DNA from: Dallia pectoralis
Lineage: Eukaryota > Chordata > Actinopteri > Esociformes > Umbridae
Assembly (NCBI GenBank): GCA_029465975.1
Contig: CM055755.1
Span: forward strand, 3,783,909 to 3,847,908
Length of the DNA stretch: 64,000 bases
Reading direction: 5' to 3'
Under the pieces are notes generated by a model, which saw nothing but the letters and a program-made list of their open reading frames with translations, had not been told where the DNA came from and ran no database searches. Each line of letters begins with the position of its first letter. The first letter of the stretch is position 1. Of the stretch, positions 37,522 through 49,600 are shown piece after piece. The translations under genes and the position numbers were made by a program.

Positions 37522-38024
37522 GATACCATGTTACTGCACACACGTACTGTTGTAGACTAATAACCAGCTTCTGTTCATCAGGGTACATGAAGCAGGCATC
37601 ATGTTTTGGGCGAATTGTATTAAATGTTAATATTTTCTGCTTTTATCAATTAGTTGAACACAGGTGAGCCCATTGTTCGCGAGCCAGTGACCTTTGAACT
37701 GAGATCAAAGTGTTAACGATAGAGAACAAAGCAAATCCATAATGTGTTTTATTCTTGGCAGACGGTCACACCGCACCGGTTTGTTAATTAATGCCTCATG
37801 CTTTGGTACCTTGAAAAGGGTTTAATGAGGAACAGTAATTGGTCTGGCATTATGGGAGGTGGTCAAACAAAACGCCGCCGCCACATCAACAGCTTCTCAC
37901 AATCCACACATCACACCATGGCGCTAACAGCCGCAGTTGACGTTGCAGTTTCACTGTGCTGTGTTGTTACGCGGCGAGTTCCTGTGATCACCTACAGGCA
38001 TCGTGTCAGAGACGTCCATCACAC
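37522..38024. other. Non-coding spacer, no gene seen
   Basis: About 500 bp of single-copy sequence. An 86-codon frame runs into the following minisatellite and has no domain. Confidence 0.45.
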
Positions 38025-38322
38025 TGTCGTTAGGGGTGTGTCTTTACACGGTCGTTAGGGGTGTGTCTACAGAATGTCGTTAGGGGTGTGTCTACACACT
38101 GTCGTTATGGGTGTGTTTTTACACAGTTGTTAGGGGTGTGTCTACAGACTGTCGTTAGGGGTCTGTCTTCACACTGTCGTTAGGGGTGTGTCTCCACACC
38201 GTAGTTAGGGGTGTGTCTTCACACTGCCATTATGGGTGTGTCTTCACACTGTCATTAGGGGTGTATTTTTACACGGTCGTTAGGGGTGTGTCTTCCCACC
38301 GTCATTAGGGGTGTGTCTTCGT
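38025..38322. repeat. 25-bp minisatellite, 12 copies
   Basis: Each unit contains GTCGTTAGGGGTGTGTCTAC followed by ACACT. Copies are diverged, with 24- to 26-bp spacing and some CGTT/CATT and GGGG/TGGG variants. Every unit carries a GGGGTGTG or GGGTGTG block, the complement of a CACCC box. Confidence 0.95.
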
Positions 38323-40557
38323 CTCAGAAATGTCCTTCCCATCACACCTGCTACCTTGCCACCTGCTATGCCACAGAGTCCATGCATTTAGCAAATATTC
38401 CTGAGGAAACAGGCCATCGTCCTCGTCCCAAGCCCCACGTCCTACATCCCTGTATGGGTAACGATATGGAAGCGGACACCGGTGTCAAAGACAAGGCCTA
38501 GAGCCCTTTTTATTTAACTCAAACCCCTGACGTCTGAGGACCAGGCAATCCCGCTAGAGGAGGTCTACTTAGCAAAACCGAGAAACCCACTGGGCTCTTG
38601 TGCGCGCTGGAACATTTCAGAATAAGGACAGTTGCCTCTCTGTTTGGCCTTGAGTACACACGCGCTCGTTCAATTTAACTACTACAAAACAAGTTAAAAG
38701 TGCGCCGGCGAGGGTATCTGAGAGGCGAAGCTCGTCGTCACATGAGATATCATCAAACTCCCGACGACGTGATCTGAAACGAGTCCTCCGCCCCCGTGCC
38801 CCGCGTCAAACGGGACTATGAATAGCACGCCTGAGTTTTTCAGAAATCATCGGGACTCGTCTCAAGGTCCTAATTAAACAGCTGGAAGTGTGTAACACTC
38901 AAAGACACATTCTTCTGCTCCCTGTGAGCCGCACAGGCAGAGAGCGGCAGAAATCAAAGGAGCCTGGGAAGGCTGTGTGAAGCCGGATGCTGAGAACTGT
39001 GAATAGCTGTTGTCTTACTGGGTCTCCTCAGTAGCGACCGAACACCCAGGAGGTTCAGGGGCCCCTGTTTCCCCTCTGGCACACTCGGGGGTTCAAAGAG
39101 CTCTCCGACTTACCTAGAACAGAACAAGAATCAGAGGAGAGAACATGAATTATGCTGCACGGAAACAGTAGCGTTTGTTTTTTCTCGTCGCTATAGATAC
39201 ACGAGAGGCGATGAGGCACACTCGCAGTGTAACGCCGGGCTAAAGGAAATGGGTTCACCGCTCTGCATAGTGAAGTGCACATATAAAGGACACGGCCCTG
39301 AAACGAGGGGTTACGTTTTAAAGTGAATCGAGATGCAATGTACAGGCACAGCTATATGTGTTCAATCCAGTCCAATCAATAAATATCCATATATATGTAT
39401 ATACATAACTATGTGTGTGTGTGTAGATTTATATAGACAGATATATATATATATACATATTCATCTACATCATCAATAAATAAACACACATCATCATGCA
39501 AACACTAAAATACTAAAATGCCATTCAGTTACTAGTAACGTGCATTTATTTGCAGAGAGAACAACAAAACTACTGACTAGTTGTTTATTCATACAGGATT
39601 TGTTTTTGTAGAAGTATGTTCATAAATACTGTGCATAGTTTTTCTACCTTTGTCAATACCCACCGTAGTCAACGCTTTAGATGTTTGTTTTGCTCACCAT
39701 TTTTCTAAAATAACATATATATACATATATATGTCTTTCATTTTCACATAGTTGTGAACAAATAGTTGGGATAGTTGAGGATATTGGCGAGGAACCGAAA
39801 ATACTCCTCCCTGAAGTCAGACGCATTTGCGCGTAACATTTGAATGTTTCACTTTGCATATTTGAAGCAACTAACCAATCAGGACAGCCGCTAACGAGCA
39901 TCAACAGAATGGCTGCTGTTTGGGTCCGTGTGCCTTCAGACAATCACCACGAGCCGGTCTAATGTTAGCTAGCATATCGGTGACTTCACCCTGTCTGATC
40001 TGATCTGAGACATTTGTTAGTACACCTTGTTCTTGTAAACCGTCGGGTTTGACCTCTCCTTTGAAAACCCTCCCCGAACAAAGGCAAAGGTTGCAAGTGC
40101 CACAGACAGGTACCTAAAATAGACACTTTGATGTCCAGAAAGCAGTTCATTGTGGATCAGAGAAAAGACTCACTTTGGCTTCTGTTTGCTCATTTAAATC
40201 CAGAGAATGGTTTTGATTGGGTTTCCTTGAAAGATAATGTGTCAGAGCCAATTGCAGGCCTTGTTCTTATCATAGTGTATCACACATGTTCTGTCCGGTT
40301 TGGAGATCCTACAAAGCATGCAGTTTAACGAAACATATGACCATATAACCGGTTCTGGCCTGGTGTGGCTCCTTGTAAATCTGCTTGAGTTTGCCAGGAC
40401 GCGTGAGCCAAACTTAACTGTGCCCGTTACAGCTTTCTGACTGGGCGTCTTCACCTGTGTTGTTACATTTGAGAGCTGCTGGTGTTGGACCACAGTTAGA
40501 ATGAGAGATGCAGGTATAGAGACAAATTTTTACTTGACAACCTCTTTGGTTTAGGTT
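38323..40557. other. Non-coding stretch, no gene seen
   Basis: About 2.2 kb. An AT-rich low-complexity patch with short TG and TA runs lies at 39380-39480, and another TATATA patch lies at 39710-39732. No exon is supported. Confidence 0.45.
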
Positions 40558-40603
<46 letters not shown>

Positions 40604-40611
40604 TGAGTGTG
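40558..40611. repeat. Compound (GT)n(GA)n microsatellite
   Basis: About fifteen GT units are followed by seven GA units and a short GTGAGTGTG tail. Confidence 0.97.
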
Positions 40612-43600
40612 TCCTTTAAGATCAATATCTGTTTGAGTGACAAGACTGCTGGTTAGTTATTAGGTAACAGAATTTCCTGTCATTGCGCTGGACATAAAAA
40701 TTGTTTCTTGTGACAATCCCAATGTTTCTATTTCGCCATTAACAGACTTTGACAACCTGTATATATTTTGACAGTCCAATGTGTCAGCAATCACACATTC
40801 AGCTTCTTTACTCTTGTGGAATGCATTCATTATTCTCCAGTCGACTTATAACTCTAAAACTAATTTCAGACAAACACACTTTCTTCGAAACAAAACAAAT
40901 CTTTGATTCACAATCTACCTCAGACGAAGTCGATATCAATATTTGTGATTGTGTTATTGTAATTCTAAAAAAATCTGATGTGAAGCGCATAAAAGTGGAT
41001 GATACTGAACGACATTTGAACAACTTCTATCGCTAAAGTATGAAAACTCAATATCATTGATATGGCTGCACGGAGCCGCGCACGATAATCCAATCTACGA
41101 TCTCCGGCTGAGTTCACTTCGGCACATATTTCGCACGGATCCAGTGAATATGCGCTGCTGTATTTGTTCATTTCTAGCAGGGCACTTTGCGACGTCATGA
41201 CATTCTGAACGTTTTCGTTTTTGCGTTTCCCGTTATTCCTGCTCTCTCTGCCCGACTACGCTGCCGGAGCAGGAGAGACGCTATGTTTACCTGTCCACCC
41301 TTAGAAACGACATAAGGCTATATTTTATTTAGTACAAAGTATTTTAAGAATTTATAACAACTTTTGGGTTCATTTAAAATTGAGGCTCTTTCCTCAGTGA
41401 AAAGGCATTTGCGCAGACATTGAAGTAAATGAATAGAAAAACGATTCATATCTTTCCTTAACATAACAGTCTCATAAAATGCAATCAACTTCTTTCAATA
41501 ATCCCAAATTTACCAGTTCATCAGTCTCTGGGGGTGGACAAACTAGGCAAGGGAGCTAATTTAAAAACTCCCAAACTACCACTTTAATCTATGGCTTCTT
41601 TGCTGAGTGCTCCAGCTCCCTTCTGCCTCAAATGACTTAATTCATCAAGGTTTTCTGGGTAAGGCCTTTTGATAGATTTACCGACCACTCCAACAAATTT
41701 AAGCCATCAGCTATTAAAGGAAGGCTTCGGCACCGGTCAATGTTGGAGGCTCGACTCTCCGTTTTGCCCCCTGTCCAATGTCCTGGTTCGATGATCGATG
41801 AGGTGTGGCTCCAAACGGCTGACTTGAGACGTAGGTGCATTCAAATACTGAGAGTCACTGTTGGTTGTTATACAGCGTAGCTGGGCAGTACGTCACAATC
41901 GCGCGGTCACGGCGATACCAACTCCTGACTAGCGTAGTCGAAGAGTTCCGCGTTAGTTCTCCGAGCGCGCGACGTGACATTAACGCTAAATTTGGTCGCT
42001 TTCCGATAGCTTTGTTCTGCGATGGAAAAGGTACGTTTGATAATGTCACAATATCTTTAGGCTTTGGGATGATGCCAAATCTACCTCAGTGTTCTCGTTG
42101 CCGTACATTAAAGTATCAGGATACAAGGTTGGTCCACTCTGTCTCAGGTATTCTGGTATGCAATGAATTGAGGAATAGATGAAGAAGCAAACAAGGCTAC
42201 CCGCTGACCAGGAGTGATACCTCTGGTTAAACAGCTGTGGATCGGAGAATGTTTCCCGAATCATCTTACCAACAATGCAGTAGGAGACGCTGAGATGTCA
42301 ATCAGTCACAGAAAGCCGTTCTCCACGGAGTGAGTCGACGTGATTTCATGGCCTCCGATTTAGCGCAGCATGTAATCAGCGGCGTGAAGCTGCGCCACGA
42401 AGAGGCTGGAACCCTTCCCCCAAATGGGTCGGGGCACGAACGGCGTTCCTCTAATTAAGATTAGACGTGCTGTATTGAACAGCTTTATCACTACAATAAT
42501 GCTAAAGGCCCAATGTAATCCGTAAAAAGCAATACTGTCCTGGGGACATCGGCTCAGAGACGTTCTACCAGAAGACAACGTCGAATAGGGTTTGACATTG
42601 AACGTACACACACACACACACACACAGATCCGCTACAAAACAATCACCTCACCACAGGGAAGTAAACTCTGATTGAATTATTACGAGATGCAACAAAACC
42701 ACGTCCTTATATTCTACATGTACACATGAGACAGTGAATAACTGCTTTGAAACCGAACTGTTCAGATAAACAAAAGGCTCTGTAAGGTTTCCTGAGCCCG
42801 TAACAAAGCTCACCCTGAAAATGTAAACTGAGTCCTTTAAGGTCCATAGAGTTCAATAGCATTAGACATAAGAGCCACATTATCTACATTCGGAAGAGTG
42901 AGGGAGCTTTTCCCTTCCAAGCCATTCCATTATTCAGACCGAGCTTCTGTGCTTTTTCAATCTCAGGTAGAAATCAATCGTTTCCAGAAAGCATCTTTAT
43001 TGTGCACCCTCATTTGGACTGAGAATTATTCAGGCTGTCAGGTATATCTGGCATTTTTCCTCAGCCCTCCGTTTTCATCCGAGCGCCGTCTGAAAAAAAA
43101 GGCGGCCGACACACCGACTGCTAAATAGGCTCGGACCCGGGCGCCGGTGACCCGGGATGTCGGGGAAAAAGCCCAGAAAGCCCGAACAAATGTAAAAGAG
43201 CGGCGACGCCCGCGGAGACCCATCCGACGGCTAAATGCCAACCCCTCCTCAAAGTTAGGGGCTTATTAATATATATTTGTTTTTATTCGCCTGGTGTTTC
43301 CTCCTCTCGACGCCCCTGTTGTTCTTTAAGCCTGTTGGTGGAACGCATTAAAGCGCGGCCCGCTACTCAAAGCGCGGGGCGCCAAATGCAAATTAGCTCC
43401 GCGGGAACAAATTGAGTGGACTGACTCCGTGCCGGCTGCATTGTTTTCACAACATGACTGCCGATCCATTCCCCCCTGACGGGAATATGTAACTAAGCCT
43501 GTGAAGTGAATGAAATGCTAATCAATTAGCGGCACAAATCCATACTATTCAAATGTTTTTAAGTGTATTATTTGAGCGCGTGCGTGCGAGTCGGCGCGCG

Positions 43601-45342
43601 TGTGTGCGTGCGTGCGTACACATCGCACACTTTACATTCCGTACCGTGACCTGCGCGTGTCAGCGACAGCGGGAGCAACGACACACTGGACACCATCTGC
43701 TTGTTATCAACTCAGCGGCCCGGCAGAACTGATCCGTGTAGCAATTCCAATTTTGACAACAGAGGACGGCATGAGTGCACCCGGAGAACAGAGGAGTCAT
43801 CTCGAACGTATCCGAGAGAGACGGCGGTACACGAATCGAAAGAAATATTTTAGCTCAGCGGTGACAGAGTGATACAGTGCCAGGACACACACCCGGCCCA
43901 CTGTAAGGAGCCAGCGGACAAATAAGCTGTTAGGATTGTGGAATTGGGGAATGGGAATACCGTCATGTGTATTCTGGGCCTGTCAGACGACCGACTGCCG
44001 AAGCGCCGTACCCGGTGCCGACCAGATTTATTCAACAAACGCTGCCGCCGCCGAATACAAGGTAAGCGGAAAATTGATGGGTCTCTTTGAGGCGTCAGTC
44101 TATTCTCTCTCTGCGAGGTGCGCTGGTGATGGTGATGATCACTGACGGTCTCAGGACCCCCTGGTGTCTGCTTACCCTCTTCTCCGCCGCCCAGGCAACG
44201 GCGCGTCATTAGGAAAACTCACACAAAACGCCGCCCACTCCGATGAGCGTTCGCTGACAAGCGACTCCTTCAGCTGGTGAGTCACGCGTCGCCAGTCATA
44301 AACTCAGCGGTTTTCAAATAAGACGGGGGGAAATGTCATTTTTCCGGGTACCTCACCGGAGCATTTGGAATTACACGGAGTGTGGGGTGGAGCCTCTCGG
44401 AAAAGTCTGGGAAACAGAAGGTGCCCGTGGTTTAATCAACCTAATGAGGAGTTTGTTACGCTAACGACGACTTTTCTGATTAAAATTTGATATGAACGAA
44501 TTTAGGTTGACAGGATTAAACGGCACGCGTATTATTTGATGTCTTTTTCAAGTCGCTGCACCGGACACATTTACATTCGACCTGGCTGAAGCGTATATCA
44601 GTGAGTAGGCGTTTTTCACGCTTCCTGGTTTCGGCGTAATAAGTATTTTTATTTTATTGGGTTCAGTGTTTTCCCGGACAGATTCGGTCAACAACACGGG
44701 AATTGTAATAGCGTATAATTCAAGGTCAATCTCGCCGTTTAATATCTTTCGGGAAGAATCCGAGACATTAGCCGACGCAATGGGAGCATATTACCGCTGA
44801 ACACCTGATGCCGAACGGGATGAAAGCGGGAAGATAAGGTCTGAGGGCCGCCGCATGTCATCACGGCTATTACGATCAGGGAATAAATTCCCATTTTGGC
44901 GCTTCCCTCTATAGGAATGCAAACGATGCTCTCCTATCACGTTGGAATAACATTTGCCCGGTCAAGGGCTTCCATTAACATTGGTGATGTATTCCACCTC
45001 CATACAAACAGCCTCGACGTGACGTTACACAGGAAATACTTCATCTGTCGCTATTACATTTCCATAAACCGGTTATTAAATAGAAAGACTACGCACACCA
45101 GGTATCGTTCGGTTCCTTCATTCATAGAGCGCTAGCCGGCTTAACTAACAGCGATATTTATCACATCCTGAGAGGCCGTCCCCCAGTACCCAAAATGCAT
45201 TTCCGGCTGTTGTTTCCGGAAGTAAAACAACAGTACTTCACAACAAAAGTAATTATGTATAGAGTACATCCCACAAGCCCTGAGGCCCTTTAACAAACAC
45301 TGTAATGATCTATTATTAAAGTTATCACCCACCTTATATTCC
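40612..45342. other. Long non-coding stretch, no gene seen
   Basis: About 4.7 kb. It includes a (CA)n tract near 42607-42626, a GCGTGCGT-type patch near 43575-43620 and a CpG-rich segment at 43085-43240. The part from 43600 to 45140 is CpG-containing single-copy sequence with overlapping frames of up to 119 codons and no recognisable domain. Confidence 0.4.
43330..43560. promoter_or_regulatory. Candidate conserved non-coding element with octamer
   Basis: A perfect octamer in AAATGCAAATTAGC (about 43384-43397) is followed by CAAATTGAGTGG, TGCATTGTTTTCACAA and AATGCTAATCAATTAGCGGC. The dense run of POU-, SOX- and homeodomain-like cores in single-copy, CpG-containing sequence is enhancer-like. 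No conservation data are available. Confidence 0.3.
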
Positions 45343-46686
45343 CAACCTCAACCCTTTCCCTAACCTCAACCCTTTCCCTAACCTCAACCCTGTCCCTAAC
45401 CTTAACCCTGTCCCTAACCTCAACCCTGTCCCTAACCTCAACCCTGTCCCTAACCTCAACCCTGTCCCTAACCTCAACCCTGACCCTAACCTTAACCCTG
45501 TCCCTAACATCAACCCTGTCCCTAACCTTAACCCTGTCCCTAACCTCAACCCTGTCCCTAACCTCAACCCTGTCCCTAACCTCAACCCTGTCCCTAACCT
45601 CAACCCTGTCCCTAACCTCAACCCTGTCCCTAACCTCAACCCTGTCCCTAACCTCAACCCTGTCCCTAACCTCAACCCTGTCCCTAACCTCAACCCTGTC
45701 CCTAACCCTGTCCCTAACCTCAACCCTGTCCCTAACCTCAACCCTGTCCCTAACCTCAACCCTGTCCCTAACCTAACCTTAACCCTGTCCCTAACCTCAA
45801 CCCTGTCCCTAACCTTAACCCTGTCCCTAACCTTAACCCTGTCCCTAACCTTAACCCTGTCCCTAACCTCAACCCTGTCCCTAACCTTAACCCTGTCCCT
45901 AACCTTAACCCTGTCCCTAACCTCAACCCTGTCCCTAACCTCAACCCTGTCCCTAACCTCAACCCTGTCCCTAACCTCAACCCTGTCCCTAACCTCAACC
46001 CTGTCCCTAACCTCAACCCTGTCCCTAACCTCAACCCTGTCCCTAACCTCAACCCTGTCCCTAACCTCAACCCTGTCCCTAACCTCAACCCTGACCCTAA
46101 CCTTAACCCTGTCCCTAACCTTAACCCTGTCCCTAACCTCAACCCTGACCCTAACCTCAACCCTGTCCCCAACCTTAACCCTGTCCCTAACCTCAACCCT
46201 GACCCTAACCTTAACCCTGTCCCCAACCTCAACCCTGTCCCCAACCTCAACCCTGTCCCTAACCTCAACCCTGTCCCTAACCTCAACCCTGTCCCTAACC
46301 TCAACCCTGTCCCTAACCTCAACCCTGTCCCTAACAACCCTGTCCCTAACCTTAACCCTGTCCCTAACCTCAACCCTGTCCCTAACCTCAACCCTGTCCC
46401 TAACCTTAACCCTGTCCCTAACCTTAACCCTGTCCCTAACCTTAACCCTGTCCCTAACCTCAACCTTGTCCCTAACCTTAACCCTTTTCCCTAACCTCAA
46501 CCCTGTCCCTAACCTTAACCCTTTCCCTAACCTTAACCATTTCCCTAATCTTAACCCTGTCCCTAACCTTAACCATGTCCCTAACCTTAACCCTGTCCCT
46601 AACCTTAACCCTGTCCCTAACCTTAACCCTTTCCCTAATCTTAACCCTGTCCCTAACCTTAACCCTTTCCCTAATCTTAACCCTGT
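45343..46686. repeat. 18-bp telomere-like minisatellite, about 75 copies
   Basis: The unit is AACCCTGTCCCTAACCTC or its C-to-T variant AACCCTGTCCCTAACCTT. A few 6-, 12- or 17-bp partial units change the reading frame. Each unit contains CCCTAAC, as in telomere repeat, joined to a CCCTGT block. The complement has paired GGG tracts (GGGACAGGGTT), compatible with G-quadruplex folding. The 465-codon minus-strand frame cycles between RLGTGL and VRDRVE repeats and is an artefact. Confidence 0.98.
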
Positions 46687-49600
46687 CATCGGTCTCTGAA
46701 TGTCTATTTGTAGAGGGAATAACTTTGACATCGAACTGATTCAAATTAGTTCAGCATTATGCTCTGTCCTCCACATTGTTTCTCCCAATATAATACTTAA
46801 TGCATTCAAATTGACTTACTGCTCCGGTAAAGAATAGGTAGCCGAGCTAATTCAGGGGCGTAATCAAATGCAAAATATAAAGTTTGTCACGGACAGAGAC
46901 GCAGAGCTGCTTATGGAAATGATCCGCTGAAGAGTATTTTCAAAAGGGAAAAACACTTCTATTTGACAAACCGACATCAGAGAACTCTTCCAAACAATGA
47001 CATTCAATAACTGTGAAATTACAAGGCGGGCGGCCGGGCTGTTTGATTCAGAGAGATCTCAGATGTTTACTTTACCGCGTTCGCTGCGTCTTGTTTTTAA
47101 ATTTCTAGTTAACCAAGGGTGTAAATAAGGCAATGCCGACTGACCTGATTGATAGTGATAGGGAAATGACTTTGCAGACGGAGAAAGCAATTTACAAAAG
47201 TGCAGCAGGTAAGTGATTTCTCGTCTTTGAGCGGCGTGGAGAGCCGGAGGAAACAACATTTGTTCGCCGGGCCCAAAGTGTTATTCATTTTCATTCAGGT
47301 TAATGAACACTATTTACCCGCAATGAGTCTATGTAGTGGAGGTCCGCAGGAGGCCACAGGCACTGACCCCAGGAAATAGAAAAACCACCGTGCGACGGGA
47401 AACAGGAAACAACAAATCACATTGCACACGCCGTTGCACATCGAATGAGGAACATGACAGAGGGACGACTGAGAATCGTCCTGTTCCAGCGAGAGGGCGG
47501 CACACCCCTGAGAACCGCAGTGAAAGGCAAGCTCCGCCCACCGGATGAAGCTCCACCCACCCGAGGAAGCTCCGCCCACCCGATGATCTCTCATTTAACA
47601 CCATTCTGTTTCCTGTGTTTGAGGGGACCAAAAACCCACAGACACGTCGTATTATTCTTGCCGGATTGATTGCTTTGCATTTTTCTCGGATTATTATTTT
47701 CCCATCCTTAGCAGCGGCGTTTGTTTTCACTGTTATCACTAGGATTACGGAAATGTCTATAATGACCTGTCAAACGCTCCCCGGTAACGGCTGATAGGGG
47801 ATAAAGGGAACAGAAGTGCATCTTTAGGAAGGCCTTGTTAGTGGACTTGAGGAAAAGTCACAATCTGACATCCAAAGGAAATAAGGGTTTGATGGCTGCT
47901 GATCGAAGTTTCCCTGGATTGATATATTTTGATACTGGTGACCTGTCCGCTAATTAACCGTACCGCAATCATAGCCACATCAGAAAACGACACGTTGAGG
48001 TTGAGGCGATTGTGCGAACGATGCAAACGATGAGCAGATCTGCATAGCCTCGAGTACACACAGTATGTCCGATATCGGATATTGTACATCATATGGAGAC
48101 AGCCAACGTGATACACTGGTTAGATTATACAGGAGAAGGTGACAACCAGGGTAATTAATGAGGCAGTCAGGACAGAACAGGTGAGTAGGATTGGGGGAAC
48201 GAGGTCCTCCTGGTTGCTGCCCCTGTTACGCGTCTATATATGAATGCATGAGTATCGCACGGTACAAATGAGCTACGTTCAGACCAGAACGGGGCGCTCC
48301 TATTTTATCAACGGTTTAATATTTGTCGATCATCCCGAAAGCGAGGGTAATCGTCGACCCGAATTAGCCCACCGAGGACACAGATTGAATCTGAACCACT
48401 GAGTTATAAACGGACAAACGAACAGAATAATGTCCCTCACGGCCTGTTTAAGAATAGTGCTGTCAGCGGATATGAGTCCAGATCACATGTCCGGGTGAGG
48501 CTTAATGGCGTTCTTAAGATATCTCTGAAACACACTCAAACATACCAGGTCCTTGTTGTTAACCATAAACGCAGACATCTGGTCAGAGTGGTTTGAGCAA
48601 AGCCGGGAACCGCACTTGCCAAACAGCCTTTTTTGCGCTTGGGATGTTACGACAACAAACAAGCTTAAAAGTCTGAAGGTCTCAGAAGGTTTCCTGTGCT
48701 ATCTGGCACCAAGACATTTGCAGCAGATCCTTCAAGTCCTTAAAGTCGCGATGTGCAGACGCCATGGATCGGACATGCATGTTGGACAATTGGACTGAGA
48801 TCTGGGTAGTGTGAAGCCCAGGGCAACACCTTGAACACTTCATCGTGTTCATAAAACCTTTCTGTTGCTCGTATTCCCGTTGTAGGCGGGCCAGTCTGAC
48901 CGATCCCGCGGCTACGCAGCCCAATACGAAGCAGGGTGCCACGCCCGTATGTTGAGACACACCCATCCTATAACCCGGACTTGGCTAAAACGTGTATCGT
49001 ATATCAACGGCGAAATAGTACAAATATAGCCGCTTGCACTGTCGTTGTGGACGTGACCAGAAGTGATGCAATCCAAACACCCGCTGAGATTTGGCTAAAG
49101 CTGTGGTTAGCTTCCCTTAGCAACAGGCGCACAAGAGTCTGCTGGCAGTGCATCGCGTATGGTCTGTCATCTTCAAATGAGTCACAACACATGCTAGGCC
49201 TCTATATCTGACTGACGCTCTCAAGAGAAATGGCCGACTTCGTTTTTTCACGGTTGGTTTATCTACAACTGTAGCAATATAGCGGGGCGCTACAAGACAA
49301 CGACATGCTGTCCTCCCGTCACAAGCCAGGAGATAACTCAGACAACAGCACCAATGCCCGCCCACCTTGAAGGCTCGTCAGAAAACGCACCCCTGCCGAG
49401 TGCACCAAATGTGCCAGCTAGCCGGCCCCGCTGTTGGATCATACGATGAAGTACAAGCACGCAGGCTACACGTTCTGTGGCGAATTAGAGTTCGGCCTCA
49501 CACGTTGAGTGGCGTTTCCCGGCCCTGCTGACCAGACCACCCGGGTATAATTCCATCTCCTGCCAAGGACTTATTGAAAAGGAACGGGTCATGACTTGGT

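Noticed and set aside
45334..46731. 465-codon minus-strand frame with RLGTGL and VRDRVE repeats
   Set aside because: It is a by-product of the 18-bp telomere-like array. It switches between two unrelated peptide repeats at partial units.
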